NCBI GenBank assembly: GCA_034359265.1
Contig: CP136890.1
Location: forward strand, 91,351,501 to 91,415,500
Direction: 5' to 3'
Source of the DNA: Canna indica
Taxonomy: Eukaryota > Streptophyta > Magnoliopsida > Zingiberales > Cannaceae
Length of the DNA stretch: 64,000 nucleotides
The notes under the pieces were generated by a model. It saw only the letters and a program-made list of their open reading frames with translations. It was not told the origin of the DNA and ran no database searches. This document shows positions 35,691 to 46,925 of this stretch, piece after piece. Within the stretch, counting starts at the first letter, position 1. Each line of letters opens with the position of its first letter. The position numbers and the translations under genes were made by a program.

Positions 35691-36054
35691 GAAGATATAA
35701 CAACATTGAAATGTATTGATATAGCAACATTGAATTTAATTAAAATATTAATTTTTGTTTGTTATTCACGTTACCTTGCCTAACATTGTAATATTACTAA
35801 CATTGAATTTAATATTACTAATATAGATACATTAATTAGAATGAAAAGATGTTTTGAATTTGGGTCCATCACATTTAATATCAACATTTATTAATTTTTA
35901 GTGCATATCATTATATCAATTTAATAAAATGCCAAGAATGTGTGCATGTGGTAATATTAGAAATCCACTATAAAAGCACATTAGATCATTTCTTTGCCTC
36001 AAGTAATAGACATTGTTGTTTTTTCATATCAATAACTTCTCATGGGAATTTGAT

Positions 36055-38207
36055 ATGATTGACACTATTAAGAACAATAGATTAAATTATGTTTTCAAGG
36101 TGATTGTGGTCAGAGCTTGGGACATTCTTACGAGGGACAATGCCTACGAAAGACGTGATAACTAAATGTTCTACCAAGATTTCAGATGATAATTTAAGTG
36201 TAAGTTAAATCTATGACCAAAATATATATTAACTGCTATTGTATATGACAAGTATGATATGTATACATTTATTTTATAAGGATCTGATTCTACTTATGAT
36301 GGTATTTTAAATTTGACCCCCAAGGAATTTAAAGTAATGTCATTTCTTGGTCAAATGTTATCCTTCCCAAATAGCTTGGTGGGCTGGGTATCAGAAACCC
36401 CAACCTTCTAAGTTCATCCCTTTTCAATAAAAGAATCCTCAATTACCTTAATGACATTCCTAATATATGGGTTAAGGTTGTTCATACTAAATACCCTAGA
36501 CTTGACTACTTTGTTTCTTCTCCTCCTAGGAACTCTTCTTGGTCTTGGAAGTTATGCTTTAAAACTTTTGACGAACTTAAATTTAATTTTTCTAAAATCA
36601 TTAGATCTGGTTCTAAATTCTAATACTAGTTTACTGACTAAACCTTGGTTGTTAGATACTCCTATTCTTTTTAAGCTACATACATTACAGTTGATATTTA
36701 TATTAATGCTATTGTAGCTCTCTTATAGTGAACAATGAAAGGAATGTTAACTGTTTTAATTCTTGCTTTAATCATATCATGAGGGATTCCATTTGCTCCA
36801 TTGATTTGCCTAGAAAACCTAATGATGACATTTGGATATGGGTAAGTGAGCCTAGTGGAACCGTTACCACTGCTGCGTATCAATTCCTTAGAACTCGTAA
36901 CCTCCCTCTTTTGAAAAAGTCCAACATTTGGGTATGTTTGTGAAAATTAAATGTTCCCCCTAAAGTTAAAACTTTCCTTTTGAATTTTTTTCACAAAAGA
37001 CTTTCAACTAAAGCTTTTTTGTTTCATATTGGACTTGTTTCTAATGACACTTGTACCTTTTGTGGTCATTATTCTGAAATAATTCAGCACTTATTTTTAA
37101 ATTATTCTTTTACAAACCAACTTTGGTACTCTTTAAGTATTTCTGTGGGTTTGGACTTTTTCATTAGAGATAACTGGGATAGCGACTCATGGTTAAACAC
37201 TTCTACTGGAAGTTCGGTTGGCTCGGCTGCTCACTTTCAAAAAATTACCATTGCCGCTATCATTTGGTTCTCTTGGCACGTTAGGAATGAGTTATTGCAC
37301 ACGGGTAGGCAACTTCCTTTAACTGGGCTCGTGAACCACATTAAAGCTTTCATATCTTCTAGTTGCCTCTCGAATTCCAAACCTTAAGGCAATTATATTT
37401 TCAATCCTAGGATTTCAATAGATCATAAATGGAATCCCCCTCCTTTAAATTTTGTTAAATTTAATTGTGATGGAGCTTATACTAATGCTTGTGATGCTTA
37501 TGGCTTTATTGTTAGAGATTACTTGGGCATATGTGTTACTTGGCAAGGTGCTCTTGTTCCTCTTGTTTCGGCTATCAAAACAGAAGCCCTCGCTCTCAAA
37601 TTCGCTTTGGACTAGGCTGTTCAAAACATCTTCTTCGCTCTCATCAAGACTAAGCGGTTGGTTGATATCCTGCATAAAGTCAGCGACTCTCCTTGGTCTA
37701 TCAAATGTCTTATTGAATATATTTCAGACATCTTCTGTAACTTTGTAAATTTTAAGATCAATTTTGTGTATAGACAGGCGAACAAAGCTGCCCATTGGAT
37801 AGCAACGAGGTCGCGAGTGTGCCAAGATTCCCTTTCTTGGATTGTTCCTTCACCTCCTGAACTTTTTTGTATTCTTGCTCAAGATCATCATGATCCTATT
37901 ACTTAATCTATTTATTTTGAGGGCTTAGGCCCTTTGTTTGCAAAAAAAAAAGTTATACATATAAGTGTTTGAATATCGAGATTAAAATTTTATTTGATTT
38001 TGGTTTATTATATTAATCTTGATTTATATAATTTCTATTGATTTATAGGACTCAGTGTCGGTGGAGTCAGATGCAAATTCACTAATTAAGACTTCATTTA
38101 AAAGAACAATTGAAGCTATTGATCTTGAAGAAAATATTGATGGTGATCCTCAGGTGCAGATGTCCTCTACCAAAAGAAAGTTAAAGATTCCAAAGGTGGA
38201 ACGTTGA
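36055..38207 (+). pseudogene. Helitron RPA-like protein remnant, split by a LINE
   Basis: The N-terminal piece 36055-36168 reads MIDTIKNNRLNYVFKVIVVR then AWDIL and stops at TAA. The C-terminal exon 38049-38207 (acceptor TTTATAG) reads DSVSVESDANSLIKTSFKRT and ends KLKIPKVER stop. Both resemble the replication protein A-like (ssDNA-binding) proteins often carried by plant Helitrons. Most of the middle is missing or overlain by the LINE at 36345-37951. Confidence 0.5.
36345..37951 (+). mobile_element. Second LINE 3' fragment (zf-RVT and RNase H)
   Basis: Frames in order: RT thumb end (KRILNYLNDIPNIWVKVV), then WIWVSEPSGTVTTAAYQFL, zinc-binding zf-RVT region (VPPKVKTFLLNFFHKRLSTK, CTFCGHYSEIIQHLFLN), and RNase H (KFNCDGAYTNACDAYGFIVR, ALALKFALD, FVYRQANKAAHWIATRS). 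Ends in ten A at 37942-37951. Several stops. Lies inside the RPA-like remnant. Confidence 0.8.
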
Positions 38208-38718
38208 GAAGTCTTGATGAATAATATTTATAGTTACTATATATATAAGTTTTGATATTTATCAATATGTTAGACTCAATTTAATTTTTCTATTATGTTG
38301 GTTATTTTGGAACAAATTTATGCAATGCACTTATGATATAAAGTTTTTTGATAATTCATTTTGCAACTATTATGTATTAATTGTTTGCATCCATTTAATG
38401 TCATACTTCATTTATCTTAATTAGAACACATAAACAATTACATTCAAGTTTTCCAAAATATTCATACACTTGCATTTTCGAATGGAGTTAATTGTTTAGC
38501 GTATAGTAAAAAAGCTATGAGTTCTTTTTGAGGATTATTGTGTGCCTTGAGGATCCTTAATTTGTTCTTAGGATCATTATCATCATAATCATTATTCATT
38601 TATATTATTTGGGACGAAGCTCCAATGATGAATAGATATTATTCAGTTATACATTTAATTTATATATCTATTAAATTTCATTAAATGCAAATCTAATAGT
38701 CTGATTCTCTTAATTTAG
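38208..38718. other. AT-rich Helitron-internal spacer
   Basis: Between the RPA-like C terminus and the helicase remnant. No feature recognised. Confidence 0.4.
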
Positions 38719-39796
38719 ATATTGTTTTGAAGCGTTTGATAGAACATTGTGTGATATTATGCGTTTTAAGAATCCAAATAGCAATGATCATTCTTTTAGA
38801 GGTAAGACTGTAGTATTTGGGAAGACTTCAGACAAATTTTATCTGTCATTTCTAATGGAAGCAGACAAGATATTGTTAATGCAACACTTAATTCGTCTTA
38901 CTTATGGGACAATTGTGAAGTTTTGAAGCTAACGAAAAATATGTGTCTCACTGTAAATAACTCCGATGACAATACAGATGATTTGAAAAAAAATCGGATT
39001 GGATATTATCGATCAGTGATGGAAAGATAGGTGATCTTGGTGATGGTTATGGGGTAGTCCGAATTTCAAATGATAACTTAATTTTGGATGCAAGTGACCA
39101 TTTTATTACGATTGTTGATGCAATTTATCCTGAGCTTATAACAAATGCCAGTAATTTACAATATTTGCAACAAAGAGCTATATTAGCTCATACTCTGAAT
39201 ATGATTGAGATGATTAATGACTATATATGATTTCTCTAAATCAAAAAGAGTCAACGATATTTTTGAGCTTAGATAGCACGTGTTTATCAGATTCTGGAGA
39301 GAATTTGTTGGATCAGATCCACACACTAGACTTCTTGAACTGCATCAAATGTTCTGGTGTTCCTAATCATTATTTGACATTAAAAGTTGCGACTCCTATT
39401 ATTTTGCTAAGAAATATCGATCCATCTGTCGGGTTATATGGAACATGATTGGTGTTAACAAGACTTGGGAACCGAGTCCTTGAAGCCAAGATTATTTCTG
39501 GAACTAATTGCGGAGAAAAAATATTCATTCCACGAATGTCGTTGACACCATCAAATCCAAGACTGTCAGTTAAATTTCAAAGGAGACAATTTCCTATTAT
39601 GATTTCTTATGCGATGACTATCAATAAAAGTCTGGGTCAATCACTTTCAAATGTCGGTATTTTTTTCAAAAAATCGGTCTTCACTCATGGACAACTTTAT
39701 GTCGCAGTGTCTAGGGTGACTAATAGAAAATGTTTAAAGATTTTGGTTTGTAATTCAGAATGTCATATTGAAAAAAAAACTACAAATGCTGTATAC
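38719..39796 (+). pseudogene. Helitron PIF1-like helicase 3' part
   Basis: Frameshifted PIF1/RepHel sequence: CFEAFDRTLCDIMRFKNPNS, GKTVVFG, then DFRQILSVISNGSRQDIVNA (the GGDFRQ motif region), YLQQRAILAHTLNMIEMIND, CIKCSGVPNHYLTLKVATPI, LTRLGNRVLEAKIISGTN, FQRRQFPIMISYAMTINKSL and HGQLYVAVSRVTNRKCLKIL. It breaks at 39796 after NAVY; the missing codons (QEVFCNL and stop) are at 46415-46438, on the far side of CACTA C. The N-terminal Rep part is not in the window. Confidence 0.85.
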
Positions 39797-40102
39797 CACT
39801 ACTAGAAACTTGGTCTTCAGCAACGGCTATCAGCAACGGCCGCTCAAGCCGTTGCTATTTGCAACGGCGTTCTTACGGCCGCCCGAGCCGTTGCAGATAT
39901 TTGTATCTGCAACGGCGTTCTAACGGACAACCGAGCCGTTGCAGATTATTTTAATTATCAGCAACAACTTTCTGACGGAAAGGCGAGCCGTTGCTGATAA
40001 TTAAAATATCAGCAACGGCTTTCTAACGGACAAGTGAGCCGTTGCTGATGATAACTTATCAGCAACGGCTTTCTAACGGGCGAGTGAGCCGTTGCTGATA
40101 AG

Positions 40103-40110
40103 TTTATATA
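40103..40110 (+). promoter_or_regulatory. TATA box of CACTA C
   Basis: TTTATATA just inside the left subterminal repeats, 5' of the GC-rich leader; the same box occurs in A, B and (reverse) D. A plausible start for the element's transcript. Confidence 0.55.
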
Positions 40111-40404
40111 GGGCACGCTCTCGCGCCCGACCCTTCTTCCTCCCGCTGCTGCCGCCGCCGCTCCTGCCGACACCTCTCGCCGCTGCTGCCGACGCCTCTC
40201 GCCGCTGCCGCTGCCGCTGCTGCCGGTATGTTGATCGGCCGGCCTATACCGTTTCGGCCGGAGATGTTAAAATCCGACCGAAACCCTATTTCTAGGGTTT
40301 CGGCCGGCGGCGGTCGGCCTATGGCCGCCGCCGGACCTTCTACAGTGGCCGGACAGTGTGTCCGGCCACTGTACGCCGGCGCCGGAGGGTGGACTCCGGC
40401 GCCG

Positions 40405-40443
<39 letters not shown>

Positions 40444-40544
40444 TTGAAATTGTTAATTAATTATTTTATAAATGTTAATTAATTGTTTAGATTAATTGTT
40501 TAGATTAAATGTTTAATTTGTTAGATTAATTATTAGGGTTTAGA

Positions 40545-40790
40545 TTAATTTCGGACGCGCGCCGGAATCGTCCACTTCGGACTCGCGCCGGAATCGTCCA
40601 ATTCGGACTCGCGCCGGAATCGTCCACTTCAGACGCACGCCGGAATCGTCCAATTCGGACTCGCGCCGGAATCGTCCACTTCGGACGCGCGCCGGAATCG
40701 TCCAATTCGGACTCGCGTCGGAATCATCCACTTCGGACTCGCGCCGGAATCATCCACTTCGGACGCGCGCTGAAATCGTCCAATATGGAC
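40545..40790. repeat. 26-bp tandem repeat in element C leader
   Basis: About nine to ten units of CGGAATCGTCCACTTCGGAC + GCGCGC type, the reverse form of the array in element D (27950-28235). Elements A and B keep only two or three units (21240-21310, 53870-53940). Confidence 0.9.
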
Positions 40791-40997
40791 TCGAACTGTC
40801 TCGAAACATTTAGAAAATAATCATCCATTCGACGAGTTGATATGTTTCACGTACGCATCGACGAATCGGATATGATTTAGCAAAACCTTAGATCCGTTCG
40901 GGGATTGTATGTTCGTGTAAAAGAAGTAGATGATCTTTTATACAACGTACGATTCTTGAATTGTCCCTGATTGGACAATTTGGGAATATAGTTATTT

Positions 40998-41173
40998 GTA
41001 CTGCACTTACGTTTTTATTTTAACTGTTAACTAATTATTCTAAAATTCGGCAACATCTCTCTTGTTCTCCGATACGCGCCCAGATGATATGCGTATTCGG
41101 AGAACTGTAGGGAGATGCTGTCGAAATTTAGAATAATTAGTTAACAGTTAAAATAAAAACGTAAGTGCAGTAC
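40998..41173. repeat. 176-bp near-perfect palindrome upstream of TNP2
   Basis: The left arm from GTACTGCACTTACGTTTTTA pairs with the right arm ending TAAAAACGTAAGTGCAGTAC, with arms of about 80 bp around a short loop (GCCCAGATGATAT). Elements A and B keep the left arm and inner part only, the outer right arm being lost with TNP2. Confidence 0.88.
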
Positions 41174-41254
41174 GAATAACATAAATCCCGAATGGAATAG
41201 GACAATCTCACCTAAAGACATTAACCAAAGAAATTGTCATTGATTGACAGAATC

Positions 41255-44200
41255 ATGTCGGCTGATCGAAGTTGGATGTACCGACGTCTTGATCGTGGAG
41301 CTTTAACGAATGATTTTCGATTAGGCGTAACGTACTTCCTAAATTTCGCCTATTCGAATCGGAATTTCGTTAGCATGGGTGATCAAATCCGATGTCCGTG
41401 CCGCATTTGTTCGAATGGACGATTTTTGGATCGGGAGACTGTCACTCTGCATCTATATACCAAAAGATTTGCACCAAGATATTTTCTATGGACTTGTCAC
41501 GGGGAGTCACGCGAAGTCGGGACGTCGAGCAATCCTGTCGTTCAGACATATGGTGAATCTTCCTCTGCTGGTGCTTCTTCATCCAGTCAATGTAATCCCT
41601 ATAGAACTATGATACTTGATAGTCTTGGGGGTCAATTCCACCTGAATGATAATGTTGATCGGCCAGTTCTTCAGACATCAGTCCCACCAGATACTACAGC
41701 GGTTGATATCACAGAAGTAGGGGCTGCGGTAGAGATTGAATTACCGAATAAAGAAGCTGCAGAATTTTACGAGATGTTGAAAGCTGCCGATGAACCTTTG
41801 TATGAGAATTATCCTAAATACACTAGGTTTTCAGCAATGACACAGCTCTTAAACATCAAGGCCGATTGTAATATCAGCGGAGTTGCGTATGATCGGATTG
41901 CTGGATTGATTAATGGAATGCTGCCTACTGATAACAAGTTTGAGCCTACTTTTTATAAGACTAAAAAGCTAATGAGAAAATTGGGGCTTGGGTACGAAAA
42001 AATACACGCGTGCCAAAATAACTGCATTTTATATTATAAAGAAAATGTGCAGTTGGATAAATGCCCTGTATGTCAACACCCTCGTTACAAGGAGAAGAAA
42101 TCGGTCCGACAGAAAAATATTCCGTTTAAGGTGCTTCGGTATTTTCCACTAACACCGAGGCTTCAAAGATTATTCATGTCGGAAAAGACAGCCCCCTACA
42201 TGAGTTGGCATGCAAGAAGTCGTGATGATACAGTAATGACTCATCCATCTGACAGTGAAGCATGGAAACATTTGGATACATGTTATCCTTCATTTGCTAT
42301 GGATACTAGAAATATCAGATTGGGATTGTGCACAGATGGTTTTAATCCGTTTGGACATTCTGCAACTCCTTAGTCAGTTTGGCCAGTGCTGTTGACAGTT
42401 TATAATTTGCCACGGTCAATGTGCATGAAAGATGAATTTATTTATCTTTCGATGATTATTCCGGGTCCTAAGGGTCCGCGAAAAGAAATTGACATATTTC
42501 TCAGACCCTTGATAGATGAATTGAAAACATTGTGGACTGAGGGAGCTGTCACTTATGATTGTCATCGGAAGCAAAACTTCAATTTAAAGGCCGCGGTCTT
42601 GTGGACAATCAATGATTTCCCCGCGTACGGCATGTTGTCGGGTTGGAGCACTCACGGCCGACTCTCTTGCCCGTATTGTATGGAACACTCTAAATCAATC
42701 AGTCTTCAGAACGGACGAAAAATCTCATTCTTTGATTGTCATCGTCGATTCCTACCGGTTCATCACCAGTATCGAAGGAATCGTAATAAATTTACTAAGG
42801 GCAGAGTCGAAAGAGATGGGCCACCACCGATGTTGTCTGGTGAACAAATGTTAGCACGTGTTTCAGCACTTCCAGATATAGTATTTGGTCGCAATGAAAG
42901 AGTGTCAGATTTTGGCCAAACACACAACTGGGTGAAAAAAAGTATCTTTTGGGAATTGCCCTATTGGAGTTCATTATTGATTCGACATAATTTAGATGTC
43001 ATGCACATTGAAAAAAATGTGTTTGATAATATTTTCAACACTGTGATGGATATTTTTGGAAAAACTAAAGATAATGTCAAAGCCCGACATGATCTGAAAA
43101 TACTTTGTAAAAGACCAGAGTTGGAGTTACAAGAGGTCAACGGACGATATCTGAAACCGAAGGCCCTATATGTGTTAAATAAACAACAGATCAAAGATGT
43201 TTGTCAATGGGTAAAAGAACTCAGATTACCTGATGGATATGCTTCAAACTTATCTCGATGTGTGAACGTCGATGATTGCAAAATATCAGGGATGAAGAGC
43301 CATGATTGTCATGTATTCATGCAGAGATTACTTCCGATCGCATTTCGAGATCTTCTACCTGATAATATTTGGGGTCCGTTGACTGAATTAAGTATGTTTT
43401 TTAGAAGCATCTGTGCAAATGTCCTTCGAGTCGAAGATATGTCAACACTTGAAAATAATATTGTTGAAATCATATGCAAGCTGGAGCAGTTTTTCCCTCC
43501 TGCATTTTTTGACTCGATGGAGCATCTACCGATACACTTGGCATACGAGGCACGAGTTGGTGGCCCCGTTCAATATCGTTGGATGTACTTATTTGAAAGA
43601 TACATGAATCGTCTGAAGAAAAAAGTAAAGAACACCGCAGCTGTTGAAGGATCAATATCTGAATCGTATATCATCCAAGAAATTTCAACATTATGCTCAT
43701 TTTACTTTGAATCGACAGTACAGACAAGATTTGATCGTCTTCCACGTAACGACGACGGGGGTGTTCGACATTCAGATGGACGTTTAAATATATTTTGTCA
43801 CTCTGGTCGTGCTTTTGGTTCTCGTCCATCTCGACACTTAAGCGATGAAGAGTATCATTTGGCACACTTGTATGTATTACTCAATTGTCCAGAGATTGAA
43901 CAATTCATTGAAATATTTGACATTGAGATGGTGCAAAAATACTCTATTCACAACGATCAAGAATTGGAGACATTACGGAATCGTGATTTCCCTTCTTGGA
44001 TTCAGACTTACAGCAAAGATCACAGAGCTGAAATAGATGAAAAAATATTTGAGTTTGTTAGTGGACCGTCGCGACTTGTGTCGTGCTATAGCGGATATTT
44101 TGTTAACGGGTATAAATTTCACACGGTTGAATATTCATCTACAAAAAAGACGATGAATGCTGGGGTCTGCGTGAAAGGGACAACCTATGTTGAATGTGAT

Positions 44201-44457
44201 ATGGATTTCTATGGACTAGTGGAAGAAGTGATAGAGTTGCACTACTTCGGCTTGAAATCAGTGATCCTATTTAGATGTCATTGGTTCGATACAACAGAAA
44301 GGGGCATGAAAGTTCATCCAAAATACAAACTTGTTGAGGTTAATTACAAATCGAAATTGGCAGCAAATGAGCCTTTTATATTGGCATCACAAGCCGAACA
44401 AGTATATTACGCGAAGTATCCGGCTCGAAATAAAGATAGAGCAGATTGGCGTGTAGG
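41255..44457 (+). pseudogene. TNP2: TNP2 CACTA transposase with one in-frame stop
   Basis: The frame from ATG 41255 has the transposase-associated domain (RSWMYRRLDRG, then YFLNFA with CPCRICSN), the Transposase_21 core (MTQLLNIKADCNISGVAYDR, CILYYKE and CPVCQHPRY, GLCTDGFNPFG), then TAG at 42371-42373. It goes on in the same frame (SVWPVLLTVYNLP, where related proteins read straight through) with DFPAYGMLSGWSTHG, CPYCMEH, LDVMHIEKNVFDNIF, a DUF4218-like part (LEQFFPPAFFDSMEHLPIHL) and the DUF4216-like part (YVECDMDFYGLVEEVIELHY). Intact apart from that stop up to RADWRV at about 44457, where a deletion joins it to tnpA exon 2. TNP2 cuts and joins the element ends. The single stop suggests recent inactivation. 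Confidence 0.9.
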
Positions 44458-45697
44458 AGCAAGAAGAAGTGCCGAGGAACATTTCTTCTACTATTCGACG
44501 ATACATGCACGGGGCATGGCCTACGTGGTCTCACGTGCCTAGCGAGCACGTCGACATGTTATGGCGCGAGTTTGAGGCACGTATTATTATTTTTTTTACA
44601 TGCATGATGATATATTAATATTTGTACTGATATTATTATTTTGCAGGCTCGCTATACATGGGCCGAGGACCAAAGACCCTTCATTTACGCTGCCTGGGAG
44701 GCTATTTCCCGGGCAAGGTACAATGGGTAGCTGGGGCAGGCTCGGTCCCAGGCGATGGCCCGAGCTGGGACCACTAACATCGCGGAGACTCGGGGATACG
44801 ACCCCGGTTGGATTACTCCGGATATATGGGACCAGCTCGTGGGGATATGGTCGACGGATCGATGGCAGGAGGTTTCTCGGAATGCGGCTAGAAATCGCAT
44901 GTCGGGGGGAGCAGCGCGTCACACCGGCGGCTCTGTTGCATTTGCAGTGCACGCAAACCGTATGGTAAGTATATCTTTTAATTATATATTTTATTTGTTA
45001 TTATGTGTACTAATTAATGTATTTGTTTTGTAAATGTAGACGACGGTGTCGGATGACGGGAGTGTCCAGCGACCCTCCCCTATGGCGGTGTTTGAGCGGA
45101 CTCACCGTCGAGCACATGGGACTGGGGAGTACATCCACAACCGCGCTGCATACATTATGGTAATTATATATTTGTTTAAATTATTCATTATATATTTATA
45201 ATTTAAGTTTTATGATAAATATTAAACAAAAAATCAAACTCGAGTAGGAGACCTACAGCCAGACGGTGGTGCAGCGTGGGGGTACCCCCGAGGACTTTGA
45301 CGCAGCATCGTGGGTCGAGGCCGCAGGTGGCTGGGACCATGGCCGCGTATATGGCTTCGCAGATAGTGGTCATGCGCGAGACGTACTAGGGCCACCTGGG
45401 GCACCGACCCCTCCGGTCGCTGGTGAGCGGTCGTCCACCTCCAGATCCAGTTATGATCATAGTAATAGGATAAGGACACTAGAGGAGACGGTCGCGCGTC
45501 AGACTGAGTTGATGGAGCGCCAGAGTCAGACGATGGCGAATATAGAAGCTATGCTACGCAACTTGTCGGGTCATCCCGAAGCAGGCATCTCTTCGGCATC
45601 ATCTAATCCATCATCCTCGAGTCAGTCCACGCCGGTGTACACTCGAGCACTCCAGACCCCGCCATATGATCCAGGCCATCCTCCATCGTCATCGTGA
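44458..45697 (+). pseudogene. tnpA-like gene of element C, exon 1 deleted
   Basis: Exon 2 about 44458-44575, exon 3 44647-44964 (donor GTAAGT), exon 4 45040-45159, exon 5 45248-45697 with the coiled coil RTLEETVARQTELMERQSQ and a Ser/Pro tail ending PGHPPSSS. Exon 1 and the TNP2 tail are missing through one deletion. Exon 3 has a TAG where A and D have CAG (RARYNGQLGQ). It otherwise shows the unbroken structure of the 3' half. Confidence 0.8.
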
Positions 45698-46411
45698 GAT
45701 TTTGTTTATATTGACTTTGTTACTGAGATATTGAACTTGTTTAATTTATATTGACTATGTTACTGAGATGTTGATACTTCAATTTTGCATTTGAATTGTG
45801 TTTATACTATCGTGGATAATTATGAATATAAATATAATTGTTTTGATGTATATCTTGGTGTGTTTGTGATGTGTGAATGAATGTGTATGAGATGTTTGTG
45901 ATGTGTGAATGAATGTGTGTATGAGGGTATGGGTGTGTGATTTATGTATCAGATAAATGTATCAATGTATCAATGGAAATTTTCAATTTTCAATTTTTCT
46001 GTTTCCAAGTACACATCATCAGCAACGGCTTTCCCACGGCCGTCCGTGGGAAAGCCGTTGCTAAAAGTGTATCGAAAGCCGTTGCTGATGACCTACAGCA
46101 ACGGCTTAGCGACGGAGTTTTACTAACGGTGTTGCTACGGACTCAGCGGCCGTTGCTATTAATGGTATCAGCAACGGCTCCGGGTCTGTGGCAAAACCGT
46201 TGCTGATAATATTTTTAGCGACGGCCCAGCGGCCGTTGCTGATAATGTTTTGAGCGACGGCCCGGGTGGCCGTTGCTGATCCGTTAATAAGTCATCAGCA
46301 ACGCGACTTTCTGTCACGGAGCTATTGCAACGGCTCAGCCGTTGCTGATTCTCTTCAGCAACGGCTCAGCAACGGCATCAGCCGTTGCTGATGACCATTT
46401 TTCTACTAGTG

Positions 46412-46438
46412 TACCAAGAAGTTTTTTGTAATTTATAA
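46412..46438 (+). pseudogene. Helitron helicase last codons
   Basis: TAC CAA GAA GTT TTT TGT AAT TTA TAA completes the helicase reading frame broken at 39796, as expected for an insertion with TAC duplicated. Confidence 0.85.
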
Positions 46439-46468
46439 AATATTTATTTTTATATTAAATTACTTATG

Positions 46469-46925
46469 ATGGTAATTATATATTTGTTTAAATTATTCAT
46501 TATATATTTATAATTTAAGTTTTATGATAAATATTAAACAAAAAATCAAACTCGAGTAGGAGACCTACAGCCAGACGGTGGTGCAGCGCGGGGGTACCCC
46601 CGAGGACTTTGACGCAGCATCGTGGGTCGAGGCCGCAGGTGGCTGGGACCATGGCCGCGTATATGGTTTCGCAGATAGTGGTCATGCGCGAGCCGTACTA
46701 GGGCCACTTGGGGCACCGACCCCTCCGGTCGCTGGTGAGCGGCCGTCCACCTCTAGATCCAGTTATGATCATAGTAATAGGATAAGGACACTAGAGGAGA
46801 CGGTCGCGCGTCAGACTGAGATGATGGAGCGCCAGAGTCAGACGATGGCGAATATAGAGGCTATGCTACGCAACTTGTCAGGTCATCCCGAAGCAGTCAT
46901 CTCTTCGGCATCATCTAATCCATCT
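46469..46925 (+). mobile_element. Detached copy of tnpA exon 5 and its intron
   Basis: Matches 45158-45620 almost exactly (from TGGTAATTATATATTTG to the SSASSNPS codons), then joins unrelated DNA at 46925. It sits 60 bp beyond the right end of element C. No CACTA terminus. Confidence 0.85.

Larger units (their letters stand above)
39797..46411 (+). mobile_element. CACTA element C (6615 bp), TAC target duplication
   Basis: Starts CACTACTAGAAACTTGGTC and ends ATTTTTCTACTAGTG, flanked by TAC at 39794-39796 and 46412-46414. It has CAGCAACGGC subterminal repeats at both ends (39817-40100 and 46018-46400), a TATA box, GC-rich leader hairpins, 26-bp tandem repeats, a 176-bp palindrome, an almost complete TNP2 gene and a tnpA remnant. 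The terminal repeats differ at one base (CACTACTAG versus CACTAGTAG). Longest family member here, but not autonomous. Confidence 0.93.

Noticed and set aside
40545..40790. CRISPR-like array
   Set aside because: Units are contiguous without unique spacers and lie inside a plant transposon; a tandem repeat.
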